Shown in pieces: positions 20,910 to 31,075 of a stretch of DNA of 64,000 bases. The translations under genes were made by a program, and so were the position numbers. Each line of letters opens with the position of its first letter. Position 1 is the stretch's first letter. Below the pieces are notes generated by a model. That model was not told the DNA's origin and did not search any database. It saw only the letters and a program-made list of their open reading frames with translations. Source of the stretch: Ascaphus truei (Eukaryota; Chordata; Amphibia; Anura; Ascaphidae); the NCBI GenBank assembly GCA_036426205.1, contig WSYH01002495.1, forward strand, positions 1 to 64,000. The letters run 5' to 3'.

Positions 20910-22890
20910 TCTATTTGCCCTCTCTATCGAACCCTTGGCAGCAACAATTAGAGAGGATAAAAATATAAATGGTATTGAAATTGGGGGGACAAACTATAAG
21001 ATATCCCTCTTTGCTGACGACATTATCCTGACTCTAGCCAACCCCTAGACCTCACTCCCAAATATACACTCACAATTAGACAAATTCAGCAAAATCTCGG
21101 GGTACAAAACTAATATGGATAAGTCGGAAGCATTAAATATATCCCTACCCCACCCCGAGGTCAAATTACTTCAAATAAACTTCAATTATAGATGGAGTTC
21201 CACAAAAATCAAATATCTAGGAATACAAATAACACGGGAGTACAAAACACTATTTCAATACAATTACCCACTCCTATTTGAGAGACTAAAAAAAGACCTC
21301 CAGAGCTGGAATGTATATCAGATATCTTGGCTAGGAAGGATAGCCACGGTAAAAATGAATATCCTACCAAGACTTCTATATTACTTCCAGACTCTCCCTA
21401 TCGATATCCCACTAGGTGAACTCAAAAGTATGCAAAACAAAATCTTCCAATTTATTTGGCAAAATAAAAGACTAAGGGTAGCTAGAACTATTTTGCTAGC
21501 ACCAAAGGAAAGCGGAGGCTTGGCAATCCCGGATATCATTAAATATTATTTGGCGGCCCAACTCAAACAAGTTATAATGTGGAACAACGAACCAGCCACA
21601 AGCTGTTGGATTGGGATTGAGTCTGCCTATGCGAGACCTCTCTCACTCCCGGCCACCCTGTGGACCGAGAGGGGTAGGGAGACCTTCTCAGAAACATTAA
21701 AGCTGGGAGCAATGAAATGTACATGGAGAATATGGACTAAAAATAAAGACAGGTATGGCCTAACAGCCTCGCCCTCACAACTAACGCCCATATTTAACAA
21801 CCCGGAGTTCCCCCCAGGCTGGTTCCCACAGAGACTCAGTGAATTTAAAAAGTTAAAGATAATGGTAGCAGAGCAGTTTATAGGAAACGGAAAGATCCTA
21901 TCGATTCAGGAACTAGAGAAAAAACACCAAACAGTGAACCTGCCAATACACTACCGACACGATTTATTCGAGCAGGGCTAGTTCCGCAAGCCGGGGGATG
22001 CCCCGGCTTGCTAGCCCCACTCCCTCGGTGTCCCGCGATGTGGGGGACGGCGGCAGGGGGTTCCGGGGGACCCGGCGGACCCGGCAGCGGGAGGGAGAGC
22101 GCCCCGATCGGAGGGCGCTCTTCCGCTGCTTCGGCGCGCGCCCGGCACCCTCCGGCGCGCGCCAGGTTACTGCTGCGGCCGAGAACGGGCAAATGCTCGA
22201 ATAAACTCGGCCGCAGCAGTATTTGGCTTCCTGCAGATCAGGCATTACTTGCAAACTCTTTCCAAAGAATTAACATTCCAACCATTAACAAATTTTGAGC
22301 GCCTATGCAGGAAAGGATATTACTGTAAGGGGTTGATCTCGGAGGTGTGTCTGGCAAGAACAGCAGGTTGTTCCCAACACAATTATATGCTCAAATGGGC
22401 GGAAGATTTGAATCTAGAGATTGATAGGGAAGACTGGGAGGACATCTGGGAGGCAGCTTCCAAAACATCAATATGCACTACCACCAAAGAGAATATTTAT
22501 AAAATTCTATTTCAATGGTACTTAACCCCGAGTAGGTTGAGCCAGATCTTCCCCGGGACCCCAGATTTGTGCTGGAGGGGATGCGGACAAAGAGGAGATA
22601 TGGCTCACATCTGGTGGAATTGTCCAAAGATTCAGGTGTTTTGGGTCATGATCAAATCATTTATCCGAGAATACCTGGGGGTGGAGATTGAGATGGACCC
22701 GCTGACCATGGTGCTGGCTAAACCAATTGACGAGCTAGATATGGCAAAAAGCAGAATGACAATACACGTACTCACGGCAGCCCGCTGCTGTGTGGCAGCT
22801 GCTTGGAAAAAAATAAACCCACCATCCAAACAGACAATATTACGAAGACTCCGCGAAATAAAGTCAATGGAGCTCCTTACAGCAAACTAG
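20910..22890 (+). pseudogene. L1-B ORF2 fragment (RT end to C-terminus)
   Basis: The frame starts in the RT palm (LFALSIEPLAA), has the catalytic SLFADD box, then a TAG stop at 21046. It continues through KIKYLGIQIT, RIATVKMNILPRLLYYFQ and FIWQNKRLR to the MITE. Beyond the MITE it resumes in the same frame to a stop at 22890 and includes HIWWNCPKIQ, the conserved WxCP-like C-terminal motif. The endonuclease and RT fingers are missing through 5' truncation. Apart from the stop at 21046 and the MITE, the frame is unusually clean. Confidence 0.9.
21949..22219. mobile_element. TA-flanked MITE, family 1, copy b (271 bp) inside L1-B
   Basis: The left end CACTACCGACACGATTTATT and the right end (complement of CTGCTGCGGCCGAGTTTATT), both continuing CGAGCA, form 26-bp inverted termini. 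TA flanks both ends (21947-21948 and 22220-22221). Taking out the element plus one TA joins the L1 codons in frame. The interior is GC-rich with nested hairpins, for example around GCTAGTTCCGCAAGCCGGGG. It is non-coding. Confidence 0.88.
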
Positions 22891-22984
22891 CCCAAAAAAT
22901 GGACAAGTTCAACAAGACATGGGAAATATGGCCAGGTGTGTAACAGACTAATATGAAAGCAATCGGAAAAAGCTAAATTGCTGG

Positions 22985-23105
22985 TTGGGCTGGTCCCCCC
23001 ACTTCCCCCCTCCTCCCCTCCCCTTCTTTCCCTCCCCAACTCTACTTTCCCTCCCCTCTCTTTTCACCTCTCTTGCTCTCCCCCCATCTTTTCTTTTTTC
23101 TTTCT
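22985..23105 (+). other. L1-B 3' UTR polypyrimidine tract
   Basis: About 110 bases are nearly pure C and T on the element strand, between the ORF2 stop and the tail. The equivalent tract in L1-A and L1-C appears as G-runs on the plus strand. The complement could form G-quadruplexes. Confidence 0.75.
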
Positions 23106-23639
23106 TGACAATAAAAGATGCACACAAAGAAGCGGCCGCTTCCATTTTAACGTACCTAATGGGGAAGTATGTGAATAGGTAATATTCAACACAGTTAGTT
23201 ACATACTTAACTTAAACAGGAACAATGATTCGTGAATACCTACTGTGATGTACATGACAGTCAGTACTCCTCCAATGTATGTATAACAAAATGTATGATA
23301 TGTGTGTATTTTGTGAAAAACAATAAAAAAAATTGAAACAAAAAAAAAGATCTGCTCCTAAGGGGTTACAAATATGGTAGCTTTTGTGACATGGTATCTA
23401 ACAATGTCATTCCTGTTACACAAGGATTTTTTTTTTTTTGTAACTTCAAGTGTATTGAATTTTTCAGTACAAATAGCATCGTGATACAAGTAACATGGAC
23501 ATTCAATGTATTACAGTCATATACGATACTTTTAGTCTCTCCCACTGGCAAATATAGTAATCCTTGAGGAATATATCTTCCTTTATACCAGCCGGTATGT
23601 TTAGGCAGTTTAAACTTGGGGGAACAAGAAAATAAAATT

Positions 23640-23676
23640 TAGGGGGGGGGGGGGGGTTGGGGGGGGGGGGGGGGGG
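23640..23676 (-). other. L1-C 3' UTR C-tract (G-run on plus strand)
   Basis: About 35 bases are almost pure G on the plus strand, broken by one TT. It is a candidate G-quadruplex on the antisense strand and the counterpart of the tracts in L1-A and L1-B. Confidence 0.7.
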
Positions 23677-23840
23677 CGCGGGCACTCTCTTCTACCGCCT
23701 TAACGTGAGTGGCTGACTAGGCCGCTGTGTTCATTGTGTTTTCTATCCACTTGGACCACACTAAATGCTCATAATATGTACCTTCAGCTAGGTCTCGCAG
23801 TCCAATTCGCACTCTTCGAACGAGAATGCATTTAGAATTA

Positions 23841-26800
23841 TCATTGCCAAATTGTGGCTACCTCTACCCCCGGGATATCTGTCTGTGCCAGCTAAGACGT
23901 CCAGACTTTTAGATATTTGTTGCCAGTGTCATTGACCAAACTCGTCAGTTTTTCCATCTGGCATATGTACCATAATCGATTCCGAATCTTGGGAATATTT
24001 GGGATCTCTGGTTGTTTCCACATAGCTGCGATCTCGCACCTCGTTGCTGTTGCAAAATGTGCAACTAGTTATTACCTGTTTCTGAAAGGCCCGTCCATGG
24101 TCTATTCAATAGAAACAGCCACGGGTCCGGGGGAATTGTGAGGTCAAAAATCCTCTGGATCCAATGTCTAATTTCTTCCCATAGGTGTGAGATCCGAGGG
24201 CAAGACCACAGCATGTGTAACAGGTCCCCGATTCTCCACACTATTTAGGGCACAGCGGGGAGTATCCAATGACAAACCTTGATAATTTTAGTGGGGTGAG
24301 GTACCACCTCATCAATACTTTATATGCATTCTCCTTCAAAGTAGTGCATATGGAGCTCTTGGCTGTGGCCTCTAATATGGCCGTCCAATCGTCCTCTTCC
24401 ATTTCCACCCCTAAGTCTGTTTCCCATCTAGCTCTGTACGCCAGTTTTTGTTGTTGCTGTGAGCTCCAAGAACTGACCACTTCTCCATAAATCTGCGATG
24501 TAAGTCCCCACGTGTCTGTTTCTGTCAGACAGAGCTTTTCAAATGTGGTTAGGGGCGGGTAAGGAGTATTTTTGGTGAAGAACGCTCTGATCTGGAGGTA
24601 TCGGAAGAATTCGGAGTGTGGGATATTTTTCTCGGATCGGATTTGTTCGAATGATTTAACCTTGTTCGGTATACCCTCCAGATCTCTTAGCCTATGATAT
24701 CCGTATTTTTTCCAGTGCCCTGCAGCGCTTACTGCTAGTCCTGGTGCAAAGTCAGGGTTGCCCCATAATGGGGACATCAAGGAGTGTTTAGAGGTCAAGG
24801 CATGCTTAAATTTAGCAGTCTCCCAAACCGACAGCGAGTTGGTCACCGATGAGAGCGGCCGTTCAGCCATTTAACGGCTGTTTTGGGTAGCCACAGCAAA
24901 TTGTCTATCTCCAATGGGGCACAAGCCCTCTTTTTAGATCCACCCATCTTTGGTCTGCCATTGTGTGAGTTGACACAATTGCGCCGCTTTATAATAAGAT
25001 ACCAGGCAAGGTACCGCTAGGCCCCCTGTTCGTGTGGTTTTTCTCATAATTGTCTTATTTACACTCGTTTTTTTCCCTCCCCATATAAACTCAGAGATAT
25101 CAGACTGAAGTGAGAGTATGTCCTTCAGTCTAAGTGGCACAGGCAGAGTCTGGAACAAGTATAGGATACGGGGGAGGAGATTCATCTTTACACTATGTAT
25201 CCTACCTATCCAGGAGATCTTGTGGGGCATCCATTTTTTCAAGTCCTCTTTCAGTGTCTTAATTAGCTTGGGGTAATTAGCTTCATAGATGCCTCTGTAA
25301 TCTTTGGTGATGTGAACTCCTAGATATTTAATATGTTGTGGTTGCCAATTAAAGTTCAGACGCAGTAGTTTTTCGGTTTCTTTCGGGAGGCTAATATTCA
25401 GGGCCTCGGATTTGGTTTGGTTTATTTTGAATCCTGATATTTATTAAATTTATCCAACAGGTCAAATAGGTTCGGTAGGGAGGTTAGAGGTCTTGAGATC
25501 AACAGTAGTACAGTGGCGGCGCCGCTGAGTCTAAAGCGGCCGCCACCGTGGTTAAAAAAACCGCGGGCGACGCGCGGCAGTCTCCGGCCGCAAACCGGGC
25601 AGGTTTGCGGTCGCTTTCCCGCGCCTCGGGCGCTTTCAATAGTAAGCGCCATAGCGCTTATCTATTGAAGCGCGGGAAAGTCCGGGGAACGTGCGGGTAG
25701 TGCACACGCAACTTTCCCCGACTTGCCCGTCGCGTGCCCGGCCAGCTCCCATCTTTTGTAAGACTCAGCTTGGCCGGGACAGTATATCGTCCGCATACAG
25801 GGCAACCTTGTGGGATTGTGAAAGTACAGTAATCCCTGATATATCCGGGTTGTTACGGATCTGCGCTGCCAGGGGCTCCATAGATAGGGAGAATAACAGG
25901 GGAGATAATGGGTACCCCTGTCGTGTGCCGCTTTTAATTTGGAATAGATTTGAAGGGAAACCCTGAGGGAGGACCCTGGCAGCGGGGCCAGAGAAGAGCG
26001 ACATTATCGCCCCACTCACCTTTTCACCAAAGCCAAATGCTCCAAGCGTCTGTTTTAGGTAGGGCCAGTCAATCCTGTCAAACGCTTTTTCCGCATCCAG
26101 ACTCAACATCATAACGTTTAATTTCTGATTATTGGCTATTTCTAGCAGATCAATGATTCGTCGGGTGTTGTCCGCAGCTTGTCTACCCATAATAAAACCG
26201 ACTTGATCTGGATGAATGAGTCTGGGCAGGATATGACTTAATCTATTGGCCAGTAGTTTGGCGTAGATTTTGACATCTGTGTTGATTAGGGAGATTGGTC
26301 TATAGCTTTTGCAGTCCTGCGGATCCTTCCCTGGTTTATAAATTACTGAGATCGACGCCTGGAGCATCTGCTTCGGGAACGGGGCTCCTGCTAAAACAGC
26401 ATTATACATTTGGAGCAGCCACGGGGCTAAGTTCTTGGTGAACTTCTTGTAGTACTGCCCGAAAACCCATCAGGCCCCGGGGCCTTTGAGGGCTTGAGGT
26501 CCGTGATGACCTGGGTAAGTTCTTCCAATGTGAAATCAGCCTCTAGCACCTCCCTATCCAGCTCGCTCAGCCCCGTCAGGTTGGACCTTGCTAGAAAATC
26601 TTCCATGGCCCTTGTGGTTTTGGGATTATGTGCCACTTTCTCTCCATTATATACATTTTCGTAGAATGATTTAAATTCCTTGACTATGCTTTTTGGGTTA
26701 GATGTGGAGGTGCTGCCTTTCAGGCGGACCGCCTGTAAGTTATAGTTGGGCTATCTAGTATGTAGTTTACGGGCTAGCATGGTATCTGGCCTGTTAGCCT

Positions 26801-27896
26801 TTTCATAGAATTTCCTCCGTGACCAACTTAGGGATTTGTCAGCCTGAGAGACCATCAGCAAGTTGAGTTCAATTTTGGTATTCTTTATCTCCAACAAGAC
26901 CCCTGGGTCCCGTTTCTGTTTGTGCCTTGACGTAAGAGAATGTAATTTGGCTTGGAGGGATGCAATCTTATTATTGCGCTCTCTCTTTCTACGGGCTGCG
27001 ATGCCAATTAGCGTGCCCCTTATGGTTGCCTTATTGGCCTCCCAGAGGGTGAGATCCGAGCTCACCGAACCATAATTAGTCGTAAAGAATTGATCAATCT
27101 CCTTTCCGACTGAGCCACAAATATCTGGGATCTTAAGGATGGACTCATTCAACTTCCAGTTTGCGCCAGGCCTGTCAGAGTGAATTTGGTTGCACCTCAG
27201 CTCTATAGGCACGTGGTCTGACCGTGAAATGTCATGGATCTCCACTTGGGCAACCAAGGGGACCAGTCTACTAGATATGAAGAAGTAGTCGATTCTGCTG
27301 TAAGCATCATGAGGGTGGGAGTAGAAAGTATAGTTTTTTTTCAGTGGGGTGGAGTTCCCTCCAGATGTCAACTAACTGGATTTTCTTAAGGCCTGCTTTT
27401 AGGTTGTCTATCACCTTCTTCCGACAGTTTCTAGAAATACCTGACCTGTCTAGTCTTGGGTTTAATATTAGGTTGAAGTCTCCTGCTAGTATTATGTGGT
27501 CTTTGGCTACCTGGTGTAGTTTCTGGAAAAATTCCCTAGAGAAGTCGTGACTTTGCTCGCAGGGAGCATATATCGAGGCTAGCGTTATTGATTGTTCTTG
27601 TATGGTTCCCACTACTATCAAGTATCTGCCTTCGCTATCTCTCTTGATTGTTTCTAAGGTGAATGGAACCCTGTTATGAAAGATAACCCCGACCCCTCTT
27701 TTTTTTCCCCCAACTGACGCTAAGTAAAATTGTGCAAATTGTCTATCTAGGTATTTGGGTGTACTGCTGCGGCTAAAATGGGTTTCCTGTACTAGGAGAA
27801 TATCGACCAATTCTTTGTAAAATCTGTGAACGCCACTTTCCTTTTCGTAGGGTTGTTAAACCCTTTTACGTTGTTAGATAAAATATTCAGAGCCAT
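23841..27896 (-). pseudogene. L1-C ORF2: endonuclease, reverse transcriptase, C-terminal domain
   Basis: The frame starts MALNILSNNVKGFNNPTKR (27896), the conserved N-terminus of L1 endonuclease. The domain continues with LLVQETHF, ASIYAP, LAGDFN, YSRIDYFF and SDHVPI, the catalytic E, D and H motifs. RT follows: KAPGPDGF, SYRPISLINTD, DAEKAFDRIDW, RQGYPLSPLLF and ALYADD. Next come the thumb (RIHSVKMNLLPRILYLFQ) and the C-terminal HMLWSCPR. The TGA stop is at 23841. Lesions include frameshifts near 27830, 27340 (an A-run), 26460 and 25440, stops near 26751 and 24934-24937, and a 272-bp MITE just after the YADD codons. Without the MITE the length is about 1,270 codons, normal for the family. 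Confidence 0.9.
25511..25782. mobile_element. TA-flanked MITE, family 2 (272 bp) in the RT core of L1-C
   Basis: The left end CAGTGGCGGCGCCGCTGAG, followed by TCT, mirrors the right end, the complement of CTGTCCCGGCCAAGCTGAG followed by TCT. TA is duplicated at 25509-25510 and 25783-25784. The site lies just after the YADD codons, and removing the element plus one TA leaves a readable RT sequence. The interior is a CpG-rich hairpin (stem CTTTCCCGCGC near 25615 and 25672). It is probably Tc1/mariner-type and non-autonomous. Confidence 0.88.
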
Positions 27897-29589
27897 ATAC
27901 TGGGATTGATAGAGGGGCTGCACATTATGCTGATACAATAATTAGGTGGTCTGTATCTGAGCCGAAGAGTTTCGTGTGTGTGGGTTGTGGTAGACGTGTG
28001 TAGCGAGGTTTTACCTAGCCTTTGCTTGAGAGTGACCCGCGTCCCAGGGAGAGGGTGAGGGGGGGCGGGAAGGGGGTGGGCGGGCAGGGGCAAAAAAGGG
28101 CAAAAAAAAAGAAAGTGAGAAGATCCGTGTCAAGGCTGATCCAGAGTCGGCCCTCTTGCCCTACTTGTCGGACAGCCATCTGGTACCCGAATAAGGGGTG
28201 TTCCAGCGTTTGCGGGCCTGTCCTCCGTAGAGCTAAATGGGTCCCATGGACTACTTCCATGTGATACCTCCTGAGGCGCCGGCGAACAACCAGGGGTGGT
28301 TCGCACCGGCAGTGATCCATGATCATGAAATGCGGTGTATTGCGGCACACAATATCAGTCTTTATTATAACTTGAATAAACTGGGTGTATTGTCAAACTT
28401 ATCGTAACTTGACTTAACTTAGCGTCGGCTCTGCGGACGCGTCCCGGTGCCCGAAGACCCCCTTCCGACCGGAGGCCCGCCACTCCCACAGATGGTGATT
28501 CTCGTTTGCGATTTGTACAGGGGACACACGTTCCTCCCCCTACCACGTCTAGGGGTGCCGTGCGGGGGCCCACGGCCTGGCCGGGGAGATGTCCAGTGTT
28601 GTAGGACCCCCTCGAGGGCATCCCCGAGCACCCCGGCACGCCGCCAGCCGACTGCTGTGATGTCATCGTGCCCCTATAGCAAAAACATAACATTCAACTG
28701 TAATGATCTACTATAACTTGAACCATTTTGGTTAACCTAACCTGAACCAGACCCTCTTAAGCAAGTAGTACCCCTATCCCCCCCTTTGAAAACTTGTGAG
28801 TCTTTCTGGCCATTTCAGAGTCTCCGCCGAGACTAATCTCTCCCCCTTCTGTTAATTGCCACAACACTCGTCCGGGGTACAATACCCATCCTCTGCCGAC
28901 TCCCGGGGGCACTATCTGCTTTAAGTATCTGTGAACGCAGCCCTGGCCTATTTGGTCTGGAGCTGGGGGTGTACGGGAGCACCTAAGCTAGTGTAGCTTG
29001 TCTGTAGTTACGCTTACGGGGGCTGCTTGTGGGATCCCTCTTCCTGTTGACCCTGGTGCTTAACTAAGGGATTGCCCTCCTCCACCCGACACCCGTAGAG
29101 GATGCGCGGGGTGTAGAGAACTCCTCGCCTGCTCCCTGCCCTTTCCCACTTGCCTTTGATCCCCTTCCCCCCCCCCCCAGACCCCATGCACCGCTCCCTC
29201 AGTCCTGTGTCAGTCTCGGTGGCTTTGGCTCTGGCTGCAGTCTGCCCTCCGGAAGTGCCCCGTGACCCGGAAGTTCCCCCAGGGGCAGAAGTGCCTGGCT
29301 GTCGGGGTGCCTCTGCTGTGATGCCGAGCTGTGCGCAGGTCCGTGGTGCCTCCTCCTCGCTCCTCGCGCCTTCAGCCTGCTTTCCCGCTCGCAGCCTTAC
29401 CGCTGGTCCCAGAAGATGGTTGCTGACGTCACGCTGCTGCAGTTCCCGGAAAAGACCGCCAGGGGGGGGGGGGGGGGGGGGCAATGCAGGTACTTCTATG
29501 GCCGGCCATTTTAACATGAAGAGGGGAATGGGGTACGGGTCCCTTTAATTGCTCAGTTGGTCCCATTGAGCTGCGGAGGACTCGGATCC
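27897..29589 (-). other. Long inter-ORF region of L1-C
   Basis: 1.7 kb of G/C-rich DNA separates ORF1 and ORF2. It contains a CpG-rich part (28400-28660, 29200-29450), a G20 run at 29461-29482 and several short frames without domains. No TSD or terminal repeats were found that would mark it as a separate insertion. It could be an internal promoter region or an undetected insertion. Confidence 0.5.
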
Positions 29590-30458
29590 TCACGTGGTTT
29601 CCTCAGTCTCGGCTCCCACTCTGCTCCAGGACATCGTCAGTGCCGGACCTGCTTTTGATTCCAGGTGAGGAGGCTGAGAGGGACCAGGGCTGGGGTTTTT
29701 TTGTTGTAGTCTCAGCTTTTTGAGGAAGCCATCGCTGTTTTCCACCCTCCACAGGGTATTTGCCACTCCGTTTTTGACTACTAGGAGGGCGAACGGAAAC
29801 AGCCACCTATATCTGACCCCCCTGTCCTGTAAGATTTTTGTCACAGGTCCCAGGTTGCGTCTTCTTGAAAGGGTAGCTGGGGAGAGATCCTGATAGATCT
29901 GGAGTTTGACATCCTCAAACTCCATGGTTCTGGATTCCCTGGCTATCCGACAGACAGAGTCCTTTATTTTGTAATAGTGGAAGCGGACAATTATGTCGCA
30001 TGGGGGGTCTCCTGCCTGTGACTTCGATCGTAGGGCCCTGTGGCACCTGTCTAGATGTAAGTCCTGGGCTGATTTGTCTGGCAGGAGGTGTTCCAGCCAC
30101 TTCTGAACATATTCCTCAGGGTCGTTCACAGCCTCTGGGACCCCCCGAATGCGGACATTGTTACGTCTGTCGCGATTCTACACATCCTCTTGTTTGTCTG
30201 TGATGTCGCGGATTTTGTCCTGCAGCTGGCCAACCACCGTATTTGTCTGTGTTGAAGGGCCCGCGTGTTGGCATCCATCTTGGTTTCCAAGGTCCCGGTC
30301 CTCTCCCCCAGCCCATCCAGATCCCTCCTCAGATTCCACAGTTCTCTGCGGAAGAACTGCTTCATTTCTGTGCAGAATTCCCTGAGGTCCTTTCTGGTGA
30401 CCAGTTCTTGGTCATCCGCTCTCGGTGCGGATCTGTCCGCTTCAGCATCTGTCTGCAT
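29590..30458 (-). pseudogene. L1-C ORF1 (RNA-binding chaperone)
   Basis: The N-terminal part from the ATG at 30458 is charged and heptad-like (KQFFRRELWNLRRDLDG), as in the ORF1 coiled coil. After a frameshift near 30240 and a TAG near 30178, the frame reads NRDRRNNVRIRGVPEAV, the signature of the ORF1 RRM domain. It continues with HLDRCHRALRSKSQ, DIIVRFHYYKIKDSV and YQDLSPATLSRRR, the C-terminal domain. It ends at 29590. The family forms trimers that coat L1 RNA. This copy cannot make a full protein. Confidence 0.85.
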
Positions 30459-30701
30459 CTCTGGTGTGAGGGGTTCGGGGTCATTTCCCGCTGCTGGGTT
30501 TTTTTTTATTAAAATAAGTGGTGACCGAGGGGTCCTTTTGCTTGGATTTCGCCTTTGTCGGCATCCCTGGGTATTCCGATTGATGATCGTGCCAAAATGC
30601 TGCTTGTGCGGTCGCTTGATGTGCCGCTTTTTATTAATAATTGTGCGAGCAGAGCTAGAAACCTAAGCTTCCATCCACTCAGGCTTCGCGCATGCGCCTC
30701 C
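30459..30701 (-). other. L1-C 5' UTR
   Basis: About 240 bp lie between ORF1 and the 5' TSD, starting GGAGGCGCATGCGCG on the element strand. It is short for an L1 5' UTR. The G-rich first bases suggest the true 5' end was reached. Confidence 0.6.
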
Positions 30702-30716
30702 TACACAAGGATTTTT

Positions 30717-31075
30717 AACTATTAATATCACATTCTCAGTCAGTGGCAATTGTTGTTCATTGGGAGTAGCAATACTCAGTATTAATGGAGAATTTGAGAT
30801 ATACTGCACTCCCATTCAGTGGCGATTTTCGCTTTTAGATAAAATGGAGCTGTGGTATCTGGTCCAATAGGACAGAGGGAGGATCATCAACACTTTGATA
30901 TAGTGCCGAGATGCAAACATTGCAAGTTGTTATATATATTATTAAATATTTTTTTCTTGGCCAGTCCACCTTTATTTTATATTACAATACTATTAAAGTT
31001 TAACTTTTAACTAATACATCATTACATTTATTTGGAGTGCTATAATAGGGACCTTCTTTTCATTCCTATCTTTTC
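30717..31075. other. Unassigned AT-rich segment next to gypsy pol
   Basis: The 3' part (TATTAAAGTTTAAC, CATTACATTTATTTGGAGTG) loosely resembles the end of the 545-bp insertion at 44859-45403. It may be the 3' end of the same non-coding element, whose insertion removed the 5' part of the gypsy copy. No TSD was found. Confidence 0.3.

Larger units (their letters stand above)
20910..23346 (+). mobile_element. 5'-truncated L1 retrotransposon (L1-B)
   Basis: A plus-strand LINE begins inside the RT at 20910 and ends in an A-rich tail (23325-23348). The duplication AAGATCTGCT is found at 20900-20909 and 23347-23356; an upstream A-rich stretch may extend it with one mismatch. A 271-bp MITE interrupts the ORF at 21949. 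The 3' UTR has a long C/T-rich tract. It belongs to a different L1 lineage from L1-A and L1-C (FADD rather than YADD). Confidence 0.9.
23432..30701 (-). mobile_element. Apparently full-length L1 retrotransposon (L1-C), 7.3 kb
   Basis: The TSD TACACAAGGATTTTT occurs at 23417-23431 and 30702-30716, with a T-run (poly-A tail) after the left copy and TTTT/AA at the empty site. Within lie ORF1 (30458-29590) and ORF2 (27896-23841) on the minus strand, a 3' UTR with a G-run on the plus strand, and a short 5' region. Both ORFs carry frameshifts and stops, and a MITE sits in the RT, so it is inactive. Length and gene order are those of a complete element. The 1.7-kb spacer between the ORFs is unusually long for L1. 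Confidence 0.92.
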
